Shown: piece by piece, positions 1 through 8,841 of the stretch | How the letters are laid out: the number at the start of each line of letters is the position of its first letter | Numbering within the stretch: the stretch's first letter is position 1 | NCBI GenBank assembly: GCA_035542775.1 | Contig: DATKKX010000174.1 | Location: 1-10,416, forward strand | Direction of reading: 5' to 3' | Length of the DNA: 10,416 nt | Origin: DATKKX01 sp035542775 | Lineage (GTDB): Bacteria > Planctomycetota > Phycisphaerae > UBA1845 > UTPLA1 | Made by a program: the position numbers and the translations under genes | The notes under the pieces: model-generated | Told to the model about the DNA's origin: nothing | The model's database searches: none | The model's input: the letters and a program-made list of their open reading frames with translations, nothing else

Positions 1-483
1 CCCCAGCATCCGCACACCGCCGACGCCCAGAATGGCCTCCTGCATCAGACGGTAGCGGGCGTCGCCGCCGTAGAGATAGTGCGTTAGCGTGCGATCACTC
101 TCGGCGTTCTCCGGCAGATCGGTATCGAGAAGGAGAACCGGCACCTTGAAGCCGGTAATGCCCGTTATCTTGTAACGCCAGGCGGCAATGTGAACCGGCC
201 GGCCCTCCAGCGTGACCGTCACGCGCGGACCCAGCGGGCTCAGATAGTCATCGACTACCCATTCGACGGGCCCTTCGCTCTGGCTGCCCTGGGCGTCCAG
301 TCGCTGGTAGAAATAACCCTTGCGATGGATCAGCGTGACAGCAACCATGGGGATCTTCATGTCGGCTGCCGAGCGAACCGAATCGCCCGCCAACATCCCC
401 AGACCGCCGCTGTAGGTGGGTAGCGCGGGCTCCAGACCGATCTCCATCGAGAAATATGCGATCGATTGTGGTTGTTGTTCCAC
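1..483 (-). CDS. glgP: alpha-glucan phosphorylase, N-terminal part (runs off left edge)
   Basis: This reading frame encodes the first 161 residues of a GT35 alpha-glucan (glycogen/maltodextrin) phosphorylase, which releases glucose-1-phosphate from storage glucan in the cytoplasm. Directly visible are IAYFSMEIGLEPALPTYSGG (residues 8-27) followed by LGMLAGDSVRSAAD, then KGYFYQRLD near 58-66, a VLLLDTDLPEN stretch near 120-130 and a YLYGGDARYRLMQEAILG block near 140-157. These are the hallmarks of the shorter phosphorylase subfamily (Thermotoga/archaeal type), in which the FSMEIGL motif lies close to the N-terminus. I chose the GTG at 483-481 because GGAGG (490-494) sits 6 nt upstream. The frame stays open a little further, with another GTG at 510-508, but that would only add a basic nine-residue tail. 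No stop or frameshift is seen up to the window edge. The gene is divergent from the rest of the window, and its partners must lie to the left. The family call is firm; the exact substrate chain length cannot be read from this part. Confidence 0.93.
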   Translation of the reverse strand, partial: MEQQPQSIAYFSMEIGLEPALPTYSGGLGMLAGDSVRSAADMKIPMVAVTLIHRKGYFYQRLDAQGSQSEGPVEWVVDDYLSPLGPRVTVTLEGRPVHIAAWRYKITGITGFKVPVLLLDTDLPENAESDRTLTHYLYGGDARYRLMQEAILGVGGVRMLG

Positions 484-489
484 GGTCGG

Positions 490-494
490 CCTCC
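490..494 (-). promoter_or_regulatory. Shine-Dalgarno site that fixes the GTG start of the phosphorylase
   Basis: GGAGG on the minus strand is placed 6 nt before the GTG codon at 483-481. There is no ATG at a suitable place in this frame: the next methionine codon lies inside the conserved FSMEIGL motif. The site therefore decides the start. Confidence 0.7.
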
Positions 495-722
495 GGCGGA
501 GGATTATCACTGGCTCCCACTGTGGTGCCTAGCGCCGACCTTGGTCAGAGGTCGCGCCCCCATCGCCACCATGCGCCGGTCGTGCCGCCAACGGCCTTGG
601 CGGGTCCTGTGTGCCGCCGGGTGGAGGCTCGTAAAGTCCACGGTCGCTGGGCACGGGTTCAACAGGGCAAGCACCCGGGGCCGCTCACCGTAGCCCGGTG
701 GTCAGCCTCTTCACTCTGCCAA

Positions 723-737
723 TATGACATATGACAT
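723..737. repeat. short tandem repeat, TATGACA twice
   Basis: Two direct copies of TATGACA (723-729 and 730-736) plus one further base form an AT-rich island in an otherwise GC-rich spacer. On the minus strand the patch reads as candidate -10 material (CATATT) with TTGGAG 16 nt upstream. It could therefore be the promoter of the phosphorylase gene, or a tandem operator site. The repeat is certain; its role is a guess. Confidence 0.3.
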
Positions 738-960
738 CTTGGCTCCAATGTGCGGCCAAGAGACCCGTTAACCACCGTTTTCAGCCCATTCGGGGGCCCT
801 CTTGACGCCGGATCTCAGGCTGTAATCAGCTTTCTAACTCGGTACCCGCTGTCCGGCCGATAGTTACGAACGCTGGGGCCCAAGGCACCACGCGCGTTCG
901 TGGTGGCGATCCGCGGCCTCAACTGTCGCTCGCCAATGCAACTTCCAGGACGCTGTGACG

Positions 961-966
961 TATAAT
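961..966 (+). promoter_or_regulatory. candidate -10 box for the secreted-protein gene
   Basis: A perfect TATAAT occurs about 93 bp before the ATG at 1059, which would give a 5' leader of roughly 85 nt. No good -35 hexamer is seen at 16-18 bp spacing, so the promoter may be activator-dependent, or the match may be chance. Confidence 0.4.
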
Positions 967-1058
967 GGGTCGTCAAGGCGCGGGAGGAGTGGCCAGCGCG
1001 CGCAGACGATGATCGAGGGTTGAGGCATTACCCCGCGTGGGGTTTGGAGTTGAGGCTT

Positions 1059-1649
1059 ATGATCCAGTCGATTAGCAAGCTCATAGGGAATTCGGCGTTT
1101 TGTTCCGCGGTGGTGATCGGCCTGGTTATCCTGTTCGTCGCGGCGCCTGCTGAGGCGCAGATTACAACGCAAAACGCGACTACGGCCGGCGGCACTACGC
1201 CCACCGGGACAACCGTCACTGGCCAGACACCCATCGCGACCGTCCCCACCTCCACTACCCCCACGACCACTTCACAGCAGCCAAGCACCACGGCTCCCAC
1301 CGGGACGCGGCAGCCGACGGTCGTCACCAACCAATTCAACGCCAATTCCGGCGGAGCGATAGCGGCTCGCAGCCCGGGCAAAATGGTTGAAGGGGGCCTT
1401 GCCGAAGCCACCGGCCAACTCACCATCCCCGGCGATGCGACGGAAGAGCCGCACAACTGGTACCGGCAGACCTTCGACATGATCGCTCAGAACATGCTCA
1501 CCATGTTCAGCGACATTCTGACGGGCATCAACAGCTTCATCAGCGGCTTGAGCGGCACCACCGGCGGCGGCGGAACCAGTACCACTACGTTCGTGGTGCC
1601 GCCGAATGCCGCCACCACATGGTCCAACACGTCGCAGACGATCCCCTGA
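1059..1649 (+). CDS. small secreted Thr/Ser/Pro-rich protein of unknown function
   Basis: I do not recognise a family. The 196-residue product begins with a classical signal peptide: Lys7, a hydrophobic core at about 13-29, and a likely signal peptidase I site after AEA (residues 31-33). Residues 34-91 are a low-complexity Thr/Ser/Pro/Gln/Gly-rich segment that looks like an extended, possibly O-glycosylated, linker. Residues 134-164 (from WYRQTF through MIAQNMLTMF) form a predicted hydrophobic or amphipathic helix that could bind a membrane or self-associate. The tail is again Gly/Thr/Ser-rich, including GGGGTSTTT. I chose the ATG at 1059 because GGAG (1046-1049) lies 9 nt upstream and the signal peptide then begins at once; a TTG at 1020 in the same frame adds only 13 unremarkable residues. 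The gene is convergent with the next one, with 15 bp between stops. It probably encodes an exported envelope or surface protein; nothing visible points to catalysis. Confidence 0.72.
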   Translation: MIQSISKLIGNSAFCSAVVIGLVILFVAAPAEAQITTQNATTAGGTTPTGTTVTGQTPIATVPTSTTPTTTSQQPSTTAPTGTRQPTVVTNQFNANSGGAIAARSPGKMVEGGLAEATGQLTIPGDATEEPHNWYRQTFDMIAQNMLTMFSDILTGINSFISGLSGTTGGGGTSTTTFVVPPNAATTWSNTSQTIP

Positions 1650-1664
1650 CCCCACGCGCCGTCG

Positions 1665-3875
1665 TCAGGGCTTCGCCTCGGACCCAATCGCCCGAGCAAG
1701 ATCGATTTGTTCCAGCGCCTTGCGGCTTTGCTCATGGGCGGGATTGATCGCCAGGACCCTGCGGAAGCATTCCGCGGCGTCATCGAGACGGCGCTCCCTC
1801 AAGTTGAGCACCCCCAGATCATACCAGGCTTGCGGGTCCTGTGGGCTCATCTGCAGAGACTTCTCCAGGCAGGTCCGCGCCTGGGCGAAATCGCCGAGCT
1901 GGGCGTCGATGACCCCCAGGCGGTGGTACGCCTCGAGGGACCAAGGCGCGATCTGAACGACTTTTGCGAACTTGCTTTGCGCCTCCTGCCATCGTCCCAA
2001 CCACCCGAGCAGATCGGCGTAAGCGGCCAGGACCTCGGCATTGTTGGGATCAATCCCTTCTGCTTTCTCGAATAGCTGGATCGCCAGTTCGACATGTCCT
2101 TCGAGTTGCCGGGCTTTAGCCAGCAGGCCCAGAAGCTCGGCATTCGCGGGCTGCAACTGAGTGGCACGTGTCAGTACCTCGCCAGCCTCGTCGAGCTTTT
2201 GCTGCTGAAGCAACACTCTGCCGATTTTGCCAAGGACCTCTGCGTCGTTCGGCGCCGTTGATTCGACCCAACGGTATTCTGTCATCGCCTCGTCAAAACG
2301 GCCGAGGTTCGTCAAGACATCGCCCAGAACGATGTGTAGCCGACGTTCCGCCGTCTTGTACTTCAGCGCTTCGCGAAGTTTGTCGACGGCCTCCGGCAGC
2401 CGGCCCTGCCGGCCTAACGCGTAGGCCAGATTGATGGGCACGTTGGTGGGGTCCGGCGCATCGAATCCCTTGGACTGGTTTACTGCCCCCAGAACAATCG
2501 AGGCGATCAGCGCCCCGCTGACGGCTATCGCGGTCCGTGGATGGATCCGGCAATGCGCCGCCCGATCCAGCGCCCAGGCGGCGGTGAGTGCCATGATCGG
2601 CAGCGCTGGAGCCCGATATCGTGGCGAGTACCAGAACGTCACGACGGTCAGCAGCGGAACCGCAAACAGCATCCACTCCGGAGCGTAACGTATCGGGCGC
2701 CGCAGCATCAACGCCAGGCCGATCAACGCCGGCCCGACCAGCCACGCGACGGGCAGTGGCGTGAGCCGCAGGCAAGAGCTGATGCCGGCCGCGACCTCGG
2801 CTGGGGGCTGATAGATGTCGGCATAGTTGCGCGCCGAAATGAACCAGTAGAGCTTCCGCAGGGCCAGCTTGAAGGCCCAGGCCGGATCTGCTCGCCAATC
2901 GTGGAGGACCTGATCTCGGAAATAGGTGTCGACCGCCTTCCACGTGGGCGGTTTCCCGGTTGCCTCCTGATACACGCGGGCCGCATCATCGTGCATCCGG
3001 GCGCGTTCCGTGCTGATTCCCGGAATCACCGTATACGTGCCGTCCGAGCCCGGCGTATTGCCCAAGCGAAGGGTTATTCCGCTCACCGCCTGGATTGGGA
3101 AAAACTCGCCGCAGGCCCTCCAGTTGTGAAGGGTCGCAGGTGCGATGACCAGAGCGGCTGCCGCCGCCGCTGCTCCGGCGCGAAGCGCGCCGGCGACGCG
3201 ATTGTCGGTCTGCCAGAAGAGCCACAAAGCGATGGGAATGATGAGGATGATCGCCGGCGCATAAGCCAGAGATAGCAGGCCTGTGCTGGCGCCGACTGCG
3301 ATAAACCTCGTCAGCGATGGCTTGCCTTGTGCGCCGACCAACAACCCCCAGGTGGTCGTGACCAGCAGCAACTGTAGCGAGGTTGGCAGGACTCGCAGTG
3401 AGCCCGAGGCCGGCTCCTGAAGCACCAGCAATAAGGCGGCCGCCAGCAACCCAACCGCGGCCCCGAAACGTCTGCGAGCGACGACCGCCAGGAGACAGGC
3501 CGTCACCAGGTCCATGAGCATCTGAATCCCATAGATCGCGGAAAGACCCCCACCCGCCCAACGAATAACGCCCAGGAGATACGGATAGAGCGGCGCGGAG
3601 AAAAAGGGCGCGTCTTGCGTCAGATGGCCGCCGGCGATGCTCCCCGCCCACACCCAATAGACTTCGGCGTCGTTGATCGGCGCCGCCGCCAACGGATTGG
3701 AGCGGAGATATTCGGCCAGGATCGCCGCGCGGCCGATCAGGGCGGCGAGACAGATCAGCGCCAGGACTATGAAAAACCGGCGGCTCGAGAGCGCGGCCGG
3801 CTGTCCCGGCACACCCGCGGGCGGCAATGCTGTGGAAAGCGATGTTCCGGGAGATTCTGTGTTGCTTGGGGCCAT
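1665..3875 (-). CDS. GT39-like polytopic membrane glycosyltransferase with C-terminal TPR domain
   Basis: The 736-residue product has two halves. Residues 33-470 are a multi-span membrane region (helices near 33-54, 98-108, 114-132, 138-152, 165-181, 190-221, 233-247, 372-391, 400-415, 422-436 and 448-465). The first extra-membrane loop carries Asp69-Ala-Glu71, resembling the acidic catalytic motif of PMT/ArnT/GT39-type enzymes, which transfer sugar from a polyprenyl-phosphate carrier on the outer face of the membrane. Residues 478-715 are seven contiguous 34-residue TPRs (starting near 478, 512, 546, 580, 614, 648 and 682) with the usual G/Y/A spacing and closing P. The start is taken as the ATG at 3875-3873. 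It lies 1 nt after the aconitase stop (TAG-G-ATG), which suggests coupled translation; an upstream in-frame start would add 27 residues overlapping the aconitase gene. No strong Shine-Dalgarno is seen, which fits coupling. The acceptor and sugar are unknown. It could instead be a non-enzymatic TPR membrane scaffold, but the loop motif favours an enzyme. Confidence 0.82.
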   Translation of the reverse strand: MAPSNTESPGTSLSTALPPAGVPGQPAALSSRRFFIVLALICLAALIGRAAILAEYLRSNPLAAAPINDAEVYWVWAGSIAGGHLTQDAPFFSAPLYPYLLGVIRWAGGGLSAIYGIQMLMDLVTACLLAVVARRRFGAAVGLLAAALLLVLQEPASGSLRVLPTSLQLLLVTTTWGLLVGAQGKPSLTRFIAVGASTGLLSLAYAPAIILIIPIALWLFWQTDNRVAGALRAGAAAAAAALVIAPATLHNWRACGEFFPIQAVSGITLRLGNTPGSDGTYTVIPGISTERARMHDDAARVYQEATGKPPTWKAVDTYFRDQVLHDWRADPAWAFKLALRKLYWFISARNYADIYQPPAEVAAGISSCLRLTPLPVAWLVGPALIGLALMLRRPIRYAPEWMLFAVPLLTVVTFWYSPRYRAPALPIMALTAAWALDRAAHCRIHPRTAIAVSGALIASIVLGAVNQSKGFDAPDPTNVPINLAYALGRQGRLPEAVDKLREALKYKTAERRLHIVLGDVLTNLGRFDEAMTEYRWVESTAPNDAEVLGKIGRVLLQQQKLDEAGEVLTRATQLQPANAELLGLLAKARQLEGHVELAIQLFEKAEGIDPNNAEVLAAYADLLGWLGRWQEAQSKFAKVVQIAPWSLEAYHRLGVIDAQLGDFAQARTCLEKSLQMSPQDPQAWYDLGVLNLRERRLDDAAECFRRVLAINPAHEQSRKALEQIDLARAIGSEAKP

Positions 3876-3876
3876 C

Positions 3877-6600
<2,724 letters not shown>

Positions 6601-6687
6601 GTCATTCTTTCCGAAAGGCGTCTTGCGTCTCGTCTAGGCGTCTCACAATCGGCCACGATGCCCGGACCCGTGGCTGAAGAGTGTGGG

Positions 6688-6717
6688 ATTATAGCGGCTG
6701 TCTGGGCGAGGTGTGAT
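6688..6717 (-). promoter_or_regulatory. sigma70-type promoter of the aconitase operon
   Basis: On the minus strand, TATAAT at 6693-6688 is a perfect -10 box. ATCACA at 6717-6712 matches four of six positions of TTGACA, with an 18-bp spacer. Transcription would begin near 6681, leaving a leader of about 80 nt before the ATG at 6600. No other candidate this good is seen in the divergent region. Confidence 0.55.
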
Positions 6718-6777
6718 GCAACGGTGGCGCTGCGCCCGGCCGACGGCCTCTTTGGTGCCGCTCTAGACCGCGATCTG

Positions 6778-6806
6778 TTGATCCACCGGCATGCCTGTGG
6801 TAGCTT
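6778..6806 (+). promoter_or_regulatory. weak candidate promoter for the DUF5329-type gene
   Basis: TTGATC (6778-6783) is followed after exactly 17 bp by TAGCTT (6801-6806), about 50 bp before the ATG at 6855. The -35 matches four of six positions and the -10 only three, so this is a position-based suggestion. Confidence 0.25.
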
Positions 6807-6854
6807 GCGTGACCGGCTTGGCCGTCGGCGGCCGGGCTTGAACGGGACGGGGCC

Positions 6855-7355
6855 ATGACGGCGTCCATCGGCAGGAGCAATGCGAAGCTGTGGACGATTG
6901 TGGCCATTGTTGCGGCCGGCGATGGCCTAATATGGATAGAATGGACGGATCGCTCCCTGTTGGTTGAGCGACCATCCGCCCCGATGTCGCCGGCGCCTGC
7001 GCAGCGCCTGACGAAAGATGCCGCGGGTGACCTTGGGGGCAACATCAGACCGGGAACGTCGCAGCCGGCATCAGATGAGGACAGGATTGAGCAACTCCTC
7101 AGGTTCGTCGAACATTCCGATGTGGTGTTCATCCGCAACGGAAGCGAATATGACGGCGCCGAGGCTGCTGCGCACCTGCGGGACAAGCTCCGAGCGGCAG
7201 GGCTTCAACACCCCACTGTCGACCAGTTCATCGAGAACATCGCCAGTCGCTCTTCGGCGGTTGGGCAGCCGTACCAGGTGCGGCTGACTGACGGTAGGAC
7301 GGTTGACGCGGGCCCGTGGCTTCGGATGCAATGTGAGACAACGTCTGTGGATTGA
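6855..7355 (+). CDS. DUF5329-type protein, possibly membrane-anchored
   Basis: The product has 166 residues. Residues 12-29 form a short hydrophobic segment, interrupted by Asp23, that may be a weak signal anchor. Residues 31-73 are a Pro/Ala-rich linker. Residues 76-156 resemble DUF5329, a small domain of unknown function: I see IEQLLRFVEHSD, FIRNG (92-96), a spaced HL..KL pair (107-112), FIENIASRSS (125-134), GQPY (137-140) and a closing WL (155-156). Family members I know of are small, probably exported proteins of roughly this domain length; here the N-terminal linker is longer. The ATG at 6855 has only a G-rich GGGACGGGG stretch upstream, so the start is less certain than the domain. The gene is divergent from aconitase and its stop is 35 nt before the PreT-like gene, so it may be co-transcribed with that pair. 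No function is known to me. The assignment rests on motif memory and needs a profile search. Confidence 0.72.
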   Translation: MTASIGRSNAKLWTIVAIVAAGDGLIWIEWTDRSLLVERPSAPMSPAPAQRLTKDAAGDLGGNIRPGTSQPASDEDRIEQLLRFVEHSDVVFIRNGSEYDGAEAAAHLRDKLRAAGLQHPTVDQFIENIASRSSAVGQPYQVRLTDGRTVDAGPWLRMQCETTSVD

Positions 7356-7379
7356 ACCGGACGCATCGAGGAGGCCAAT

Positions 7380-7383
7380 AAGG
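7380..7383 (+). promoter_or_regulatory. ribosome binding site of the PreT-like gene
   Basis: AAGG at 7380-7383 is 7 nt before the ATG at 7391. A stronger GAGGAGG at 7368-7374 lies 16 nt from the ATG, too far for usual use, and no alternative start codon follows it at normal distance in this frame. Confidence 0.4.
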
Positions 7384-7390
7384 TAAAGCC

Positions 7391-8716
7391 ATGACCAAGA
7401 ACGATCCGGCATGTGAATACGGCCCGGTCTTGACCGACACGCAAGCCAGGATGGAAGCCTCGCGATGCCTCATGTGCGAGGATCCTCCCTGCGTGGCGGC
7501 CTGTCCCGCGGGGGTCCCGGTCAAGCATTTCATTCGGGCGATCCGGTTTGACTCGCCGCGGCGGGCCATCAACCTGATCCGCGACCGCAACGTCCTGGCC
7601 GGGGTCTGCGGGCTGGCCTGCCCGGTGGACAGCCTCTGCGTGGGCGCCTGCACCAGCACGGAATTGAGCACTCCCATCGCCATCGGGAAATTGCAGCACT
7701 ACGCGGCCGTACAGGAACTGCGTTCGGGCCGCCAAACCAGCGTCGAGCCCGCCAACGGGCAAAAGGTGGCGATCATCGGCGCGGGGCCGTCGGGGCTTGC
7801 CGCGGCCGCCGAGCTTGCCCGCCTTGGCCATCGGCCGGTCGTTTTCGAGAAGAGCAGAAGCGCGGGCGGAATCTGTGCCTACGGCGTTCACAGCCGGCGT
7901 GTGCCCAGGGCCCTGGTGTCGGGCGAGATCGACTACATCAAGAGCTTGGGCGTGGATATCCAGACGGAGTCTCCCTTCAGCGACGGGCAGTCGCTGGATG
8001 ATCTCTTCGCCGATGGGTTCAAGGCGGCGTATGTCTCGACGGGGCTCCAGGAGCCGGCGACGCCGCGCATCCCCGGCGAGAATCTGAAGGGGGTCACCAC
8101 CTGGAAGGCGATGCTGGAGCGATTCGCCGCCTGGGAGTTGGGCGAAGGTAAAAAGCCGGTCGTGCCCAGGGAGGTCATCATCGTCGGCGGTGGCAGCGTG
8201 GCCATGGATGCTGCATCGGCCGTGAAGAGCCTGGGCGCGAAAGAGATCGACATGGTCTGCCTGGAGGCGCCGGTCGAGATGCCGGCCTATCACGCGGAGT
8301 TGGACGAGGCCTGGGAGGAGGGCGTCCGCTTCCACACCCGCTCCATGCCTTTGAAGATCACCGGCAAGGACGGCAAGGTCACAGGCCTCAAGGCCGTCCG
8401 GATTCGTTGGAAGAAGCCCAAGCAGTTCATCCCCTCCAATGCCGTGAAGCTCAAGGGTACTGAATACTGGCTGCCGGCTTCGATGGTGATCTTCGCGATC
8501 GGCGCCCGAGCCTCCCAGGTCCTGAAGAAGAGCCTGCGCGGCGTAAGGCTCGACAAAGCCGGGAAGATAGCAGTGAAAAAGGAAACGGGTGCGACGTCGC
8601 GGCCCGGCGTGTTTGCCGGTGGTGACGTGGTCGCTGGCGGCGGCACGATGATCGTCAAGGCCGTGGCCGAGGGCAAACGCGCCGGCCAGGCAATCGATGA
8701 GTATCTGCGAAAATGA
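7391..8716 (+). CDS. preT: PreT-like NAD(P)H/FAD iron-sulfur oxidoreductase subunit (dihydropyrimidine dehydrogenase type)
   Basis: The 441-residue product matches the N-terminal half of eukaryotic DPYD and the bacterial PreT/GltD family: it takes electrons from NAD(P)H through FAD and Fe-S clusters and hands them to a partner subunit. Residues 1-110 are the Fe-S domain, with C26-x2-C29-x4-C34-x3-C38 and then C73, C77, C83 and C87. Spacing matches the DPYD ligands, and Gln102 falls where DPYD uses the unusual glutamine ligand (Gln156). The FAD Rossmann motif GAGPSG is at 130-135 with acidic Glu153 at the end of the second strand. The NAD(P) Rossmann motif VGGGSVAMD is at 265-273, and the C-terminal FAD motif GVFAGGD at 406-412. 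E. coli PreT is about 412 residues. The ATG at 7391 follows the DUF5329-type gene by 35 nt and the PreA-like partner begins 125 nt downstream. It could be the electron-input subunit of a related reductase rather than strictly pyrimidine-specific. Confidence 0.9.
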   Translation: MTKNDPACEYGPVLTDTQARMEASRCLMCEDPPCVAACPAGVPVKHFIRAIRFDSPRRAINLIRDRNVLAGVCGLACPVDSLCVGACTSTELSTPIAIGKLQHYAAVQELRSGRQTSVEPANGQKVAIIGAGPSGLAAAAELARLGHRPVVFEKSRSAGGICAYGVHSRRVPRALVSGEIDYIKSLGVDIQTESPFSDGQSLDDLFADGFKAAYVSTGLQEPATPRIPGENLKGVTTWKAMLERFAAWELGEGKKPVVPREVIIVGGGSVAMDAASAVKSLGAKEIDMVCLEAPVEMPAYHAELDEAWEEGVRFHTRSMPLKITGKDGKVTGLKAVRIRWKKPKQFIPSNAVKLKGTEYWLPASMVIFAIGARASQVLKKSLRGVRLDKAGKIAVKKETGATSRPGVFAGGDVVAGGGTMIVKAVAEGKRAGQAIDEYLRK

Positions 8717-8730
8717 CCAACGCGCCCCCC

Positions 8731-8772
8731 GTAGCGTCGGCCCTCTGTGGCCGACGTGAATGACCAGAGGGC
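8731..8772 (+). repeat. overlapping dyads in the preT-preA spacer (possible dispersed intergenic repeat)
   Basis: CGTCGGCC (8735-8742) pairs perfectly with GGCCGACG (8749-8756) around the 6-nt loop CTCTGT. The overlapping GCCCTCTG (8740-8747) pairs perfectly with CAGAGGGC (8765-8772) around a 17-nt loop. The two 8-bp stems share bases and cannot form together. No T-run follows, so this is not a standard terminator. The first dyad resembles a short palindromic unit I recall as repeated between genes in planctomycete-like genomes; that is memory, not a search. A role in differential expression of the two subunits or in mRNA stability is possible. Confidence 0.55.
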
Positions 8773-8826
8773 TTTCGGCGACGGCGACTAGGCTACCCTC
8801 GCCGGTGACAGGCCGAGGCCAACGAC

Positions 8827-8834
8827 AGGAAGGA
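8827..8834 (+). promoter_or_regulatory. ribosome binding site of the PreA-like gene
   Basis: AGGAAGGA ends 7 nt before the ATG at 8842. It is a strong Shine-Dalgarno site, so the second subunit can be translated independently of the first despite the 125-nt spacer. Confidence 0.65.
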
Positions 8835-8841
8835 ACGTTTC

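Larger units (their letters stand above)
484..1019. other. intergenic stretch without a recognisable gene
   Basis: I see no protein I can support here: the short open frames have no coherent domain and poor translation signals. The stretch is the spacer between the divergent phosphorylase gene (-) and the secreted-protein gene (+). It contains three dyads: 585-591/597-603 (7 bp, 5-nt loop), 738-743/755-760 (6 bp, 11-nt loop) and 886-892/899-905 (7 bp, 6-nt loop). None has a following T-run, so none is a standard terminator. It also contains an AT-rich tandem 7-mer at 723-737. I compared 530-720 on both strands by eye with RNase P RNA, tmRNA, SRP RNA and TPP, SAM, cobalamin and cyclic-di-GMP riboswitches and found no match. 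A leader RNA for the phosphorylase is possible but unproven. Confidence 0.5.

Noticed and set aside
530..720. possible RNase P RNA, tmRNA or riboswitch suggested by GC-rich hairpins and an AAAGTCC stretch
   Set aside because: The conserved core motifs of these RNA families are not present on either strand by eye. Only a covariance search could reopen this.
456..734. short plus-strand open frames in the spacer after the phosphorylase gene
   Set aside because: They have no Shine-Dalgarno site and no coherent composition or domain, and they overlap the phosphorylase start region antisense.
802..828. TTGACG followed by TAATCA as a plus-strand promoter
   Set aside because: The spacing is only 15 bp and the -10 match is poor; the TATAAT at 961 is a better candidate for the downstream gene.
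2541..3275. 244-codon open frame on the plus strand within the glycosyltransferase gene
   Set aside because: It has an Arg-rich, domain-free product and is a shadow of the real frame on the other strand.
7205..8335. 376-codon open frame on the minus strand opposite the PreT-like gene
   Set aside because: It is antisense to a gene with complete Fe-S, FAD and NAD(P) motifs, and its translation is Arg/His/Gly-rich with no recognisable family.
8735..8756. intrinsic terminator after the PreT-like gene
   Set aside because: The stem is good but no T-run follows, and the next gene in the same direction is its expected partner, so termination there is unlikely.
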